A DNA stretch of 64,000 bases, from assembly GCA_958496175.1 (NCBI GenBank), contig OY292279.1, forward strand, positions 3,100,001 through 3,164,000. Direction: 5' to 3'. Numbering within the stretch: position 1 is the first letter of the stretch; every line of letters begins with the position of its first letter. This stretch comes from Sisyra terminalis. Lineage: Eukaryota > Arthropoda > Insecta > Neuroptera > Sisyridae. This document shows, in pieces, positions 1 to 10,200 of this stretch. The position numbers and the translations under genes are program-made. The notes beneath the pieces are model-generated. The model did not search any database and was not told the origin of the DNA. It was given only the letters and a program-made list of their open reading frames with translations.

Positions 1-1115
1 TTTCTACGATTTTTTTGGTTTCTATCCAGAGAAATAAATAAAGCTCAACCCAATTATTCAGATTTAAACAAAAAATTCGTTGTAGAAAAATTATAAAGTT
101 TAAATGATATTTTCGCTATTATTCTTTTTAACTTTTATACCTCCGAAACCCCTTGTTTTTGAGTCATTGAAGTTTAATCCATAAAAAATTATCGTTTTGG
201 ACTAAGCTACCCCAATAAAGTCTTCAAAAAAAAAAAAAACTTTTATTAATGGTTCTACATCAAAGAATTGATAAGTTTTTCTCTAGTTTTTGATAAACTA
301 ATACCTAAGTTGTTAAATGTTATACTAAAAGCATATTTTGTTATATACCCTTGAATTCTACCCGGAAAAAAAGATAAAGCTCACCCAAACTCTTAGGAAT
401 AAGACATAAAATCGTTGAAGAAAAATTCATCCAGGAAAAACTATAGTTTTGGACTAAACTACAACCCAATAAAGTCTAGGAAAAGGTGGAAACTTTAATA
501 AATTGTTTTACAACAAATAATTGATGACTGTTCTTCAATTTTTCGATCAATTGACAACTAAACTACTAAAAACATTTTACTACGACTTCTTTGATTTCTA
601 CGCGGAAAAATGGATAAAGCTCACCCAAATAATTAAGATTGAGACAGAAAAAGAATTATAGAAAAATTACAATGTTTCAAATGATTTTAGCGATGATTCT
701 TTTTAACTTTAATACCTCCGAAATCCTTTTTTTTTTAATCATTGAAATTTCATCCAGGAAAAACTATCGTTTTGGACTAAGCTACCCCAATAAAGTCTTG
801 GAAAAAGTGGAAACTTTGATTAACTCTCCTACTACAAAGAATTGATAATTTTCCTCGATTTATCGATCAATTTACACCGTAAATGTTAAATTATCTACTA
901 AAAGTATCTTTTCTACTCTTCCATTGAATTCTACCCGGAAAATAAGGTAAAGCTCATCCAAACTATTAAGATGTAGACAGAAAAAACTGAATGATGAAGT
1001 TTTAAATGATTTAAGCTCTTTTTTTTAATGCCTTCGGAATCCTTTGAAGTTTCATCTAGAAAAAGCTTTTGTTTTGGACAAAACTACCCCAATAAAGCCA
1101 TCAAAAACTTGTAAA
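1..1115. repeat. Diverged tandem array, about 4 units of ~240-340 bp
   Basis: A unit recurs that starts near 'TTCTACCCGGAAAA' followed by 'GATAAAGCTCACCCAAA', includes 'TTTCATCCAGGAAAAACTAT' and 'GGACTAAGCTACCCCAATAA', and ends with 'TCGATCAATTTACA'. Copies begin near 8, 351, 586 and 922, and unit length varies through internal deletions. No coding potential was recognised. The array may continue beyond the left edge. Confidence 0.8.
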
Positions 1116-1119
1116 ATGA

Positions 1120-1480
1120 AAAAACCGGATTTTTCTCGAAAAGATATACGAAATGTGATACAAAAAAATAGTAAGTTTACGCTTGAGAAGCTGTAACGCT
1201 TCACGACGTATCTTTCGTTAAAATATACAAATTCAAGAGTCGACTTTTCGGTTGGGGTTGCGTCGATATTTTACGCTAGCGATAACCGTGGAAAGCCGAG
1301 ATTCCGGGATGCATTTCTCGTTTCGATCGTTCAAAACGTACGCACACGACCTACGCACTACCGACCTACCCTACGCGTGACGATCGTAACATAACGCGCC
1401 GAAAACGATTCTACGCAACGCACCCACACAAACACACGCACCACCCGAATGAAGGCCTTTTCTGTATAATTCAAGGGTAA
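1120..1480. other. CpG-rich patch of unknown function
   Basis: About 360 bp immediately after the tandem array is strikingly richer in CG dinucleotides (GTCGACTTTTCG, GTACGCACACGACC, CGCGTGACGATCG) than the AT-rich flanks. It contains no convincing ORF; the 84-codon open frame on the minus strand around 1358-1612 has no recognisable motif. Confidence 0.4.
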
Positions 1481-2833
1481 GGCCACACGATTTTTATCAC
1501 AACCCCCAGTATGCCTCGAAGCGTCGAAACGCACAGACGTTACAAAATTTTCGCTCAAATTTCCGCGTAAATTCTCACGTACATTGCCATATAAGTTTTT
1601 TTTCTCTTGCAATAAAATTGCAACCCTTCATTGGCTAGGCCTTCATGTCGACCACCCTAATCCCGGACTCATCCTCAAAATCCAGAGGAAACACGTAGCA
1701 AATCGATATCACACCGTACCAAATATTAGGGTGTCCTAGTCCCTAACGAACAATTGAGAATTTAGTGAACGAAAGCTTTCCCCCAAGCGTCAGCTTCAAA
1801 GGGGGCACCATAACACAAAACAACCCCCCCCCCGCCGACAGACACTCAAATGACTACGGCATTAATATACAAAAGCTCGGATGCAAAATTTCAGCAACGC
1901 CCTTCGCATATATAGATGTATTAAATACGAGAGGGCATCCAAAAGCTCACTGTTACTATGCGAGCTTTTCCCCAATTAGAGTACGATTTGTGCTACTCAC
2001 TCAAAAAACAAAAAGAAAAAAACGAAGCTCGACAACAAAATTGGTGAAACGAAAATCGCCAAAGAAAAACACAAGTCACGGAAAATCGTAACGAGTCCCA
2101 CAGATTTAATTAATTAATTGTACCGGGAAGAAGTTGGATATGCTGCCGTTGCCGACGAGACATCTTCGAAATGCCAGAGGGATGAATGAAGGGGGTGAAG
2201 ATGGTGGCTCACGGGGAAAAACAAATTAACATTTCAATTAATCAGACAGAGATAAACGCAGAGGAGATGAAACGAAACGAAACGTAACGAGACGGTCCCG
2301 ACATTTTAATTAAGTTATGACGATAAATAATAAAATTATTAATTGTTTTTAATTAAGATAATTGGTCAGAAAATCATCTTCCGTGAATTAACTTTTTTTT
2401 TCGTCTTCCAAGGACATCCGTGGGGCTCTCGGCCTCTCCATCGAACGGCAAAGAGACTTGAATCTTACAACCATGAACTACAACAATAGAACACTAATTA
2501 AGCTCTTAATTATTTTAAAAAAATGGGTAAAACACTGTTGGAATTAAAAAAAAAAAAACTAATTTGATTAACTAAAAAGAATTTTAAATGCCATGAAAAA
2601 CTAAACTAAGAATCGAAAACTTCTTCCCTTGCTTTGATTCTATTTATGAACGTAAGAGTCAAGGTCTTCACGATTATCGTGGATGAGTGAAGACAACGTT
2701 AAGCCTACCTTAACATCGCTTCAAGTACCCCAAAAAAAAATTCAAGAAAAAAAAACCAACGAAAAAACTTAAAAGATTCACAAAGATAAAAAAAAAAATT
2801 ACCGAAAAAAACTTTCCTTAATGTTAGCTTCAA
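1481..2833. other. Intronic sequence, nothing recognised
   Basis: Mixed-composition DNA with a C-run near 1826-1834. A 108-codon plus-strand open frame at 1765-2091 shows no family motif. No repeat copy elsewhere in the window was noticed. Confidence 0.5.
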
Positions 2834-5235
2834 AGATTGGCATTAAAATTCCAAAGCTTCGTCCTGTTAATTTCTTTGAGAACCGGCTTCATACGATGTT
2901 TGTAAAATTAAGTCGAAAAAATGCAATGAATTTTCAACAATTCACAAAAAAATTAATAACAATTCAACTGTAAAACGGTGCCAAAACTAAAAATCAATCT
3001 TTGGTACCTTAAAAGTTCCTGAATCTCTAAAGGTTCACAAATTTCAACATTCATATCCTCAACTCACCAATTTTTAGTTTACAACCGACAAACTAGAATT
3101 CCCAAAAGAAAGCCAATTTCTAGTCCCCAAACAATTGAAGACAAACAATTGTTGACAGAAAAAAAAATGAACGACTAATTACATTTTGGGCGATCAAAAC
3201 AATTGAATTAAGCAGTGAAAAAATGTTTATATTCCCCGAAAATTTTCAAGTCTAAAAAGACAAAATCAAAAGACCGATAAAAACCTTCTTTAATCCTTCA
3301 AAGTTTGGCATTCATATTCCAACGCTTGCAATTGTTTTTTTTTTTTTTGAGAACTAACTTCATATGATGACAATTCAACTGTTATACAATACCAAAACAA
3401 AAAAGCAATCTTAAGTACCTTAGGAGTTCCTGGAACTCTAATGATTCCTACCAATTCTTAGTTTACAATCGATAAACTAGAATTCCCAAAAAAAGGCCAA
3501 TTTCTAGTCCCCAAGCAATTGAAGACAAACATTTGTTGACAGAAAAAAAAAATGAACGACTAATTACATTTTGAGCGATCAAAACAATTGAATTAAACAG
3601 TGAAAAAATGTTTATATTCCCCGAAAGTTTTCAAGTCCAAAAAGGCAAAATTAGAAGACCGATAAAAACCTTCTTTAATCCTTCAAAGTTTGGCATTCAT
3701 ATTCCAACGCTTACAATTGTTTTTTATTTTGAAAACTAACTTCATATGATGACAATTCAACTGTTATACAATACCAAAACAAAAAATCAATCTTAAGTAC
3801 CTTAAGAGTTCCTGGAACTCTAATGATTCCTATTTTTTTCCTTTCATCCTCATCCATTCTTAGTTTACAATCGAATAAGCCAAATTTCATAAAAAAGGAT
3901 ATTTAAAAATTTCTAGTCCCCAAACAATTGAATTAAAGAACTTCCATAATGTTAACTTCAAAGTTTGGCATTCATATTCCAAAGCTTCTTCTTGTTATTT
4001 TCTTTCAAACCCAGCTTTATACGATATTGGTAAAATTTAGTTGAAAAAAAGCAATCAATTTTCAATAATTTCCCAAAAAAAAATAATTGCAATCCAAATG
4101 ATAAATAATGCCAAAATCCAAAAATTAATCTTAAGTACCTCAATAGTTCCGGAATTCTTCAGGGGTTCACAAAATTCTCTTTTCCATCTCAACTCACCAA
4201 TTCTAAGTTTACAACTGTAAAAATTAGAATTTCAAAAAAACAAAAAAAAAAACAAATGACGATTCAAGCATTACTAGTTCCCAAACAATTGAATGCAAAT
4301 AATTTTTGACCAAGAAAAACAAAAGAACAAACGACTAAAAACATTTTGTGTGATCAAAACAATTGAATTAAACAATAAAAAAATGTTCCCGAAAGTATTA
4401 AGTCTGAAAATACCAAATCAAATAAAGACCTTTAATATTAGCATTACAGTTTGGCATTCATATTCCATCGCTTCCAATTGTTATTTTTTTGGAGAACCGA
4501 CTACATACGATTTTTGTGAAATTAAGTCAAAAAATTCAATCAATTTTCAACAATTCACCAAAAAATTAATTAAAATTCAACTGTTAAACAATGCCGAAAC
4601 CCAAAACCAATCTTTAGTACCTTAAGAGTTCCTGGAACTCTAACGATTCCTATTTTTTTTTCCTTTTTTCCTCATCCATTTTTAGTTTACAATCGAATAA
4701 GTCGAATTCCATAAAAAAGGCTATTTAAACATTTCTAGTCCCCAAACAAATGAATTAAAGACCTTTTCTAATGTTAGTTTCAAAAATTGGCATTCATATT
4801 CCAAGCTTCCTCATGTTATTTTCTTTGAGATCCAGCTTCATACGATATTTGTTAAATTAAGTCGAAAAAATGCAAAAAAAAAAATCAAGAATTCCCCAAA
4901 CAAATAACTAAAATTCAACTGTTAAACAATGCCAAAAATAAAAATCAATTTTTTGTACCTTAAGAGTTCCTGGAACTCTAAGAGTTCATAAATTTCTCCT
5001 CTTTCATCCGCAACTCACCAATTTCTAGTTTATAACTGTTAAAAACTAGAATTTCGAGAAAAACAAAAACCATTTAAACATTTCACGTCCCCAAAACAAT
5101 TGAATACAAACAATTTTTGACTGAAAAAAAAAACGAACAACGACTAATTACATTTTGAACGATCAAAACAATTGAATTGAACTGCTGAAAAAATGTTGAT
5201 ATTCTCCGAAAGTCTTCAAGTCTAAAAATACTCTT
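2834..5235. repeat. Diverged tandem array, about 6 units of ~280-485 bp
   Basis: Each unit begins with 'TTTGGCATTCATATTCCAA' (copies near 2834, 3306, 3688, 3964, 4449, 4788). It continues through 'AATTCAACTGTTAAACAATG', 'GTACCTTAAGAGTTCCTGGA', 'AACTCACCAATTTTTAG', 'TTTCTAGTCCCCAAACAATT' and 'GATCAAAACAATTGAATTAA'. Units 2 and 3 are the most alike, which suggests local unequal duplication. All six lie in the same orientation. Confidence 0.85.
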
Positions 5236-5269
5236 GTCGTCCCATTCAAGGTCAATATTGGTATTTTGT

Positions 5270-5575
5270 TTGAATACAAATGAACATCATCTAACATTTT
5301 ACACAAAACAAAATGCAACCAAGAAAAAAAATGAATAATTTCATTAAAATGATTGAGAAAAAATTTACTATGGTCGATTGAAGGGTATCAAATGATTTTT
5401 TTGCCAAAAAACTATACATAAACTATTGTTTTTTGTTTAAATTCTACCCAAAACAAAAGGCAACCCAAAAAAAAAATGAATGAATCTATGAAAATGATTG
5501 AGAAAAAATTTACTATAATTCCATCAACTTAAATGGTCGATGAAAGGATATCAATTAACGTTTTAGCAAAAAAAA
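5270..5575. repeat. Two-copy direct repeat (~180 bp)
   Basis: The segment containing 'AATGATTGAGAAAAAATTTA' followed by 'TGGTCGAT(T)GAA(A)GGATATCAA' occurs twice, about 170-180 bp apart (around 5345 and 5490). Both copies are followed by A-rich runs. Confidence 0.6.
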
Positions 5576-6270
5576 AAAAAAAACCGCCCATTACCAATTG
5601 CTTTTTTTTGGTCTTAGTAAAACGGTTAATGATAAAAAAAAGGCGTTTTCTATTAATTTTATAATGTAGAAGACTTCGTGCCATGTTTTAAATCAAGGCC
5701 AGTTATAGATTTTTCCGTGTTACGATTTTTTTTTTGTGGTTGTGGGGACGAAAAATGGAACAAAACTTTTTTGGGCCTCCAGGAGCTGGTTTGGCCTCTT
5801 TTTTTCCACAAAATTTTGCGTCTTTCTTATCGCTCAACAGTTGGAATCTCGTTGGACTTGTCTTGCAACGTTCCTCGAGAATTCCTCCTTCTTGTGGTAT
5901 AATAATAATCATCATCATTAGTTTCAATGTGTGTATCGTAGACGTTTAAACGCTAAAAATAAACACATTACTTGCCACGCCTTAAGTGCAGTAAATAGAC
6001 TTCATATGGATCGACATACTGATGCATACATGGACAGACTCATATATAGACAGAAAGACAGACCAAATGAATATGTTAGACCAAATAAAAACCTCATCGT
6101 CGAAATGCATCCACTTTGCTGCAATGATATCAACTGGTCGATTGGAATTTTTTCAGCCGCCTCTTTTGATTTTTGGACAAAAATAAATGCATATAGTTTA
6201 GGAATGACGAAAATATGGACGACGAAAAAAGTATTTGGTGGGTGAAGATTTAGGAAAGTTTTTTTCTATA
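5576..6270. other. Intronic sequence, nothing recognised
   Basis: Unique-looking DNA with overlapping short open frames on both strands at 5678-5949. None has a family motif. A short CAGA/GACA-rich stretch lies near 6020-6065. Confidence 0.5.
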
Positions 6271-7030
6271 ATCCAAAATCATTAATTTCTTAATTGGACT
6301 AAAGTATCAAGGCCTAATCATTAAGAAAAAGCTCCACTTTTCATTTTTTCCTCCCCACTTTCTTGCAGTTTTCCGATTTCAATTTGATTTCAGAGGCAAA
6401 AAAGGCTCATTTTTTATAAATGCACTTACATAACACCAAAGTATTTATATTTCTTGAAAATTGGAATAAACAAGTAAAAAAGGAAGAGCAAGAAGCTCAT
6501 CAATGATTTTTTTCGGCTAGTTGAGTTAAATTCAAACTTTAAAAACATCAAGACATGTGAACAAAATTCGTTAGAAATCCTTTCCAATGCACATTTTTTT
6601 TATTGCAAGAACAAACCAAGATTTATCAGATCCACTAATCCAAAATCATTAATTTCTTAATTAATCTAACGTATTAAGGCTTGATCATTAAGCAAAAGCT
6701 CTACTTTTCATTTCCTCCTCTCCACTTTGTTGCAGTTTTCCGATTTCAATTTGATTTCAGAGACAAAAAAGGCTCATTTTTTTATAAATGCATCACATAA
6801 GACCAAAGTATTTATATTTCTTGAAAATTGGAATAAACAAGTAAAAAAGGAAGAACAAGAAGCCCATAAAATATTTTCATTAAATCAATGATTTTTTTCG
6901 GCTAGTTGAGTTAAATTCAAACTTTAAAAACATCAAGAAATGTGAACAAATTTCGTTAGGAATCCTTTCCAATGCACATTTCTTTTATTGCAAGTACAAA
7001 CCAAGATTTATCAGATCCACTAGTTTCATA
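6271..7030. repeat. Tandem duplication of a ~370 bp unit
   Basis: 'AATCCAAAATCATTAATTTC' starts at about 6271 and again at 6638. The two copies stay about 90% alike through 'GCAGTTTTCCGATTTCAATT', 'AAATTGGAATAAACAAGTAA', 'TTTTTTCGGCTAGTTGAGTT' and 'AGATTTATCAGATCCACTA'. This is one of the younger duplications in the window. Confidence 0.85.
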
Positions 7031-7334
7031 TGTATGCATTTGTCTTGCATGCACCTATCAATAAATCTACAATAAATGTGAGTCTATATCTGTGTTCTGC
7101 TTCACATAAATGTTATTGCACCTGAACATGCATTTCAAGTTTCACGTAATTTTACCATTTACGATTTAAAACGCCCCGCAAATGCATTGGAAACAGGCGC
7201 TCGGCGACTCCATCAATTGATTTTGAAGGATTGAACGAATATTGAGTAGTTAGCGGGGGGTGGGGGTGGATGGGGAGGAATGAAAATCAAAAATTGGCGA
7301 AGAAAAATCAATTGAGAGGAAAAATTCCACTCAC
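7031..7334. other. Intron proximal to the hdc 103 bp exon
   Basis: This is the hdc intron just downstream of the exon in transcription direction. It has a G-rich run near 7255-7280 and otherwise no recognised element. Confidence 0.5.
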
Positions 7335-7437
7335 CTTAATGTCGTACGAGTTGTGCTTCTGACGAGACAATTTGTTGAAGGAACTGAAGTCCATGCGTCT
7401 GGTAAAAATGCCATTTGCCCCATTGCCGGCACTTGAT
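7335..7437 (-). CDS. hdc: headcase second coding exon (internal, 103 bp)
   Basis: Read on the minus strand, an acceptor (T-rich tract ending CAG at 7440-7438) opens a 103 bp exon that ends ATTAAG and is followed by the donor GTGAGT (GT at 7334-7333). One base completes the codon left open by the first exon (CG + A, Arg). The next 34 codons are open and read SSAGNGANGIFTRRMDFS then SFNKLSRQKHNSYDIK. The RR-x-D-x-S-x-F...NSY block is the conserved middle-domain signature of HECA/Headcase proteins. The exon ends in phase 0. It is too short to stand out as an ORF. The matching phase, both splice sites and the family motif make it solid. Downstream coding exons, and the readthrough stop codon known from Drosophila hdc, must lie left of the window. 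Confidence 0.9.
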
Positions 7438-7589
7438 CTGAAAAAAAAAATTATTTAAAATAAATCATTCAAGTAAATCTTAAATCAGTAAGTCACGATT
7501 AACAAAAAAACCCTTTGATTTACATAAAAATTATTTACAACTTTCTAATGCAATCAAATGTACCTGTAGATCTTAGGAAATCTATCATA

Positions 7590-7930
7590 ACACTAACTGA
7601 TGTCTGCGACTTCGTCTGCATAACGAAGGTGTTATGTTTTCTTTTTAGATTTGCTATTTGTAGAGGTAAATGGAAATCTTTCTAATTTTTTTTACGAAAA
7701 ACAATAATTAAAAACACTGTGTTAATATAACACAGTGTTAACACTGTGTTAACACAGTGCTAGCACTGTGTTAATAACACTATTTTGTTGAGTTTAAAAA
7801 AAAACAAATTTGAAGAATGATAAATAAAAATGTTAAAAACATTAAATTTGGAATAAGGACCTCTGGAAACAAACATATACCCTAAAATTGGGTTCAAAAT
7901 CAAAATATATAGACAGGCCTAAGAATTTTA
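7590..7930 (+). mobile_element. Short interspersed element, internally deleted relative of 47926-50192
   Basis: The start ('CTGCGACTTCGTCTGC', then 'TTTCTTTTTAGATTTGCTAT' and 'TTTTACGAAAAAC') matches the left end of the 2.3 kb insertion at 47926. The end ('TTAAATTTGGAATAAGG', 'CCCTAAAATTGGGTTCAAAA') matches its right end near 50110-50170. The middle is missing and is replaced by a dense palindrome block. The family is not certain; the 'ACTAGCTGA...CGACTTCGTCTGCG' type of terminus is a common interspersed-repeat terminus in insects. Confidence 0.65.
7713..7774. repeat. Overlapping perfect palindromes (CACTGTGTTAACACAGTG family)
   Basis: Three nested inverted repeats share one 9-12 nt word: a 12 bp stem with ATA loop at 7713-7739, an 18 bp perfect palindrome at 7742-7759, and a 26 bp perfect palindrome at 7749-7774 centred on GCTAGC. 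The segment could extrude as a cruciform, or fold as mutually exclusive hairpins in RNA. Confidence 0.9.
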
Positions 7931-8240
7931 TATATTACTATAGATATCGCAAGTGTAAAAGTATATTTTGGACAAAGGTTTCGTGTGTAATTTTCCCAAC
8001 TCATAAAAAAGTTTTTGCAAAGATAAAGCATAATTTCCTCGTAGAAAAAAGACATTAAAAGCTCTGGAAAATTTAATATAAAGCAGCTTTTTAAAAAGGG
8101 AATTTTCCAATGGTAAATGGGAAAAAAATGTGGGATAATTAATCTAGAGAGGCTCATTCAGGGAAATGCTTCACAAAGTTCCTGTATACAGCCTCGGAAA
8201 ATGTACAACTTTTAGCTTTGGAAACATCAAGAAAAAAAAA

Positions 8241-8262
8241 CCACACACACACACACGAACCA
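8241..8262. repeat. (CA)n microsatellite
   Basis: Short run of CACACACACACAC inside the hdc intron. Confidence 0.8.
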
Positions 8263-8269
8263 AACAAAA

Positions 8270-8760
8270 GGGGTGTTGGAATCAAAAGGGGCTCGTTTTA
8301 GGGGGATTCAATTAAAAAAAATCAAACACCATTCCCCCCGGATACGACTCGGGAATTATTATAATATGAAGTGCGCATCATTCCCATCCTCCTACAGGAA
8401 TCGGTACAAGGGAAAAGAGGCCCTCCTGTCATCCAGAAGGATTCAACGCAGACAGGCTTTACATACACATATATATAGTATATGGTTAAGAGGGTTGTTT
8501 GGGTTTCGCTTGCACCAAATGTTGGTCGATCGTGTCGTCAAGGGCCCCTTGCCAACCATGTGCAATTTTATATCTCTCCAGTCGGCTGTGTTTCAAGGTC
8601 AGCTCTCTGATTGGTCCCAATATACACATTTGCGAGCTTTTGGCACAAACGCCTCGACCAATCACAAAGCACGAGCTTTGAAGGGTGCACAATTCGCGAC
8701 TAGCAACAACCGAAATATATTCAACTCGCTCGATTTTTAAACACAACCCCATCACCATAT
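8270..8760. other. GC-richer intronic island with paired CCAAT boxes
   Basis: About 0.5 kb of the hdc intron is clearly less AT-rich than its surroundings. It contains an inverted CCAAT box (CTGATTGGTC, ATTGG at 8610-8614) and a direct one (GACCAATCAC, CCAAT at 8658-8662) about 45 bp apart. Long frames are open on both strands (8273-8740 plus, 8486-8818 minus) because the segment is less AT-rich, and neither has a recognisable domain. It may be an intronic enhancer or an internal promoter; this is inference. Confidence 0.35.
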
Positions 8761-9880
8761 AAAAATAATTGCATCTATTCCTTGAAAAAAAAAATCCATT
8801 CGCCTGATTGATTTTCACATTTAATTATTTCCCATGAGAATTTCCTATATTTCATGTTACTGAAGACGATTAAAAGCGATCCAGATAGCCTTGAAAGCAT
8901 GGCCTGCTAGTTCAAATGTGTATTTGTGTAAATCAAACAAAGTTGGCTGTGATATTTTTGTTTTTCCTACATTTAACTCTCGGATACGTATATTAACAAT
9001 ATTTATTTTAAGATGAAGATATGTAAGAGGAAAAAAAAATTTTTTTTTTTTTTGGAACGCCCCTGCTTTATAAATATTTACAACTCACATATGTGTATGT
9101 TTATAAATGTAAAAGTGTATTATATGGAAAAATTGGCCTTGGGAGCAAATAAAAATTCGTCAATCAGATAACGGACTGCGGCAAAGTCAGGGCCAAGGTT
9201 CTTATACAATTTTTTTTTCTGAACGTTCGGCTTGATCAGCTTTAATTTGATTTAAAACGGACCACAATTCCACCATTGGCTCGATTCCTAGTGGCCAGCG
9301 GACATGCTGGGGGGGCAGGGGGCAGGGAGGCAGAGATGATTGATTTTTGCATGGCTTTTTTTTTTTTGAAGGAAGTTTGCAAGAGGAAGTTTGCATGGCC
9401 CGGCTTAATTAGTGCGATGCACGTTCAGTTGTTATTGGCACTTGGACGAATTTCACGACAATAACATTCGCCTTAACCTCGAAATTATTTATAGGCTATT
9501 AGATAATACAATGTGAGGTGATATCATTTTTATTGTATTATAAAAAAGAAACTTATAATTGTTCGTAGAAAAAATAATCTAATAATTGGATGGCAAAAGT
9601 CAAGTTTTTGTTGAAAAGAAGTATTGGACTTCATTACTCAACAATGCAAAGCTTCTTTGGTGAAAGCTCGGTGGATCTACGAAATATTTCACATCAATTT
9701 TTAAGTGAAATATTCAGGTTCTGCTATCTTTTTTATGACCTTCATACTTTGTCACCTCATTAGAATACTTTCAGCCCCCCCCCCTCAAAGTAAATTTTGT
9801 CCAAATCTCTACTCAATTTTTCATAGAAAAGGTAACCTTATATGCAATGAACGAATCTAAAATTGATTTAAAAAATTTAT
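8761..9880. other. Intronic sequence, nothing recognised
   Basis: AT-rich intron with homopolymer runs (A/T at 9032-9052, G-run near 9308-9330, C-run near 9776-9784). No gene-like or repeat feature was recognised. Confidence 0.5.
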
Positions 9881-9886
9881 AGTAAT

Positions 9887-10200
9887 ACTAGTTGATATCT
9901 ACAACTCCCTCTGCGTGGTTTTCAATAACTACCGAATATCTGGGTAGTATGCTTTATGAGAAAAATAAATAATTGCATTTTTTCCCTCAAAGTATTCACT
10001 TAACTTCCGAATTGGTTAAAGAAAAAAGTTACCAATTTTTATGTCGTATTTCTACGCACGAAATATCTTCCGTTAATAATTTTCTAAAAACACAAACTTA
10101 GTCATGTGTTCAACAATAACTTATACCAAAATCCAAAATTTCAACAAAATCGGTTCAGCTATTCTCGGGTTACACATAATTTTACAAATAAGCAACCTAA
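9887..10200 (+). mobile_element. Interspersed repeat fragment (ACTAGTTGATATCTAC... type)
   Basis: The left end 'ACTAGTTGATATCTACAAC' plus 'TCCCTCTGCGTGG' is a diverged version of the terminus at 47926. The inner part contains 'AAAATTTCAACAAAATCGGT' followed by 'TCAGCTATTCTCGGG', a phrase characteristic of insect interspersed repeats; a related phrase occurs near 45195 ('CCGATTTTGCTGAAATTTTC'). The repeat family is unresolved. Confidence 0.55.

Larger units (their letters stand above)
1..7334 (-). other. hdc: hdc next intron (partial, runs off left edge)
   Basis: This sequence follows the GTGAGT donor of the 103 bp exon. No acceptor followed by a HECA-like reading frame was recognised before the left edge, so it is taken as intron. 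Most of it is diverged local repeats (separate entries). Confidence 0.6.

Noticed and set aside
1765..2091. 108-codon plus-strand frame with a basic C-terminus
   Set aside because: Low-complexity Lys/Arg tail from A-rich DNA; no domain and no neighbouring exons.
8273..8740. 155-codon plus-strand frame overlapping a 110-codon minus-strand frame
   Set aside because: Both frames are open because the patch is less AT-rich; neither shows a family motif.
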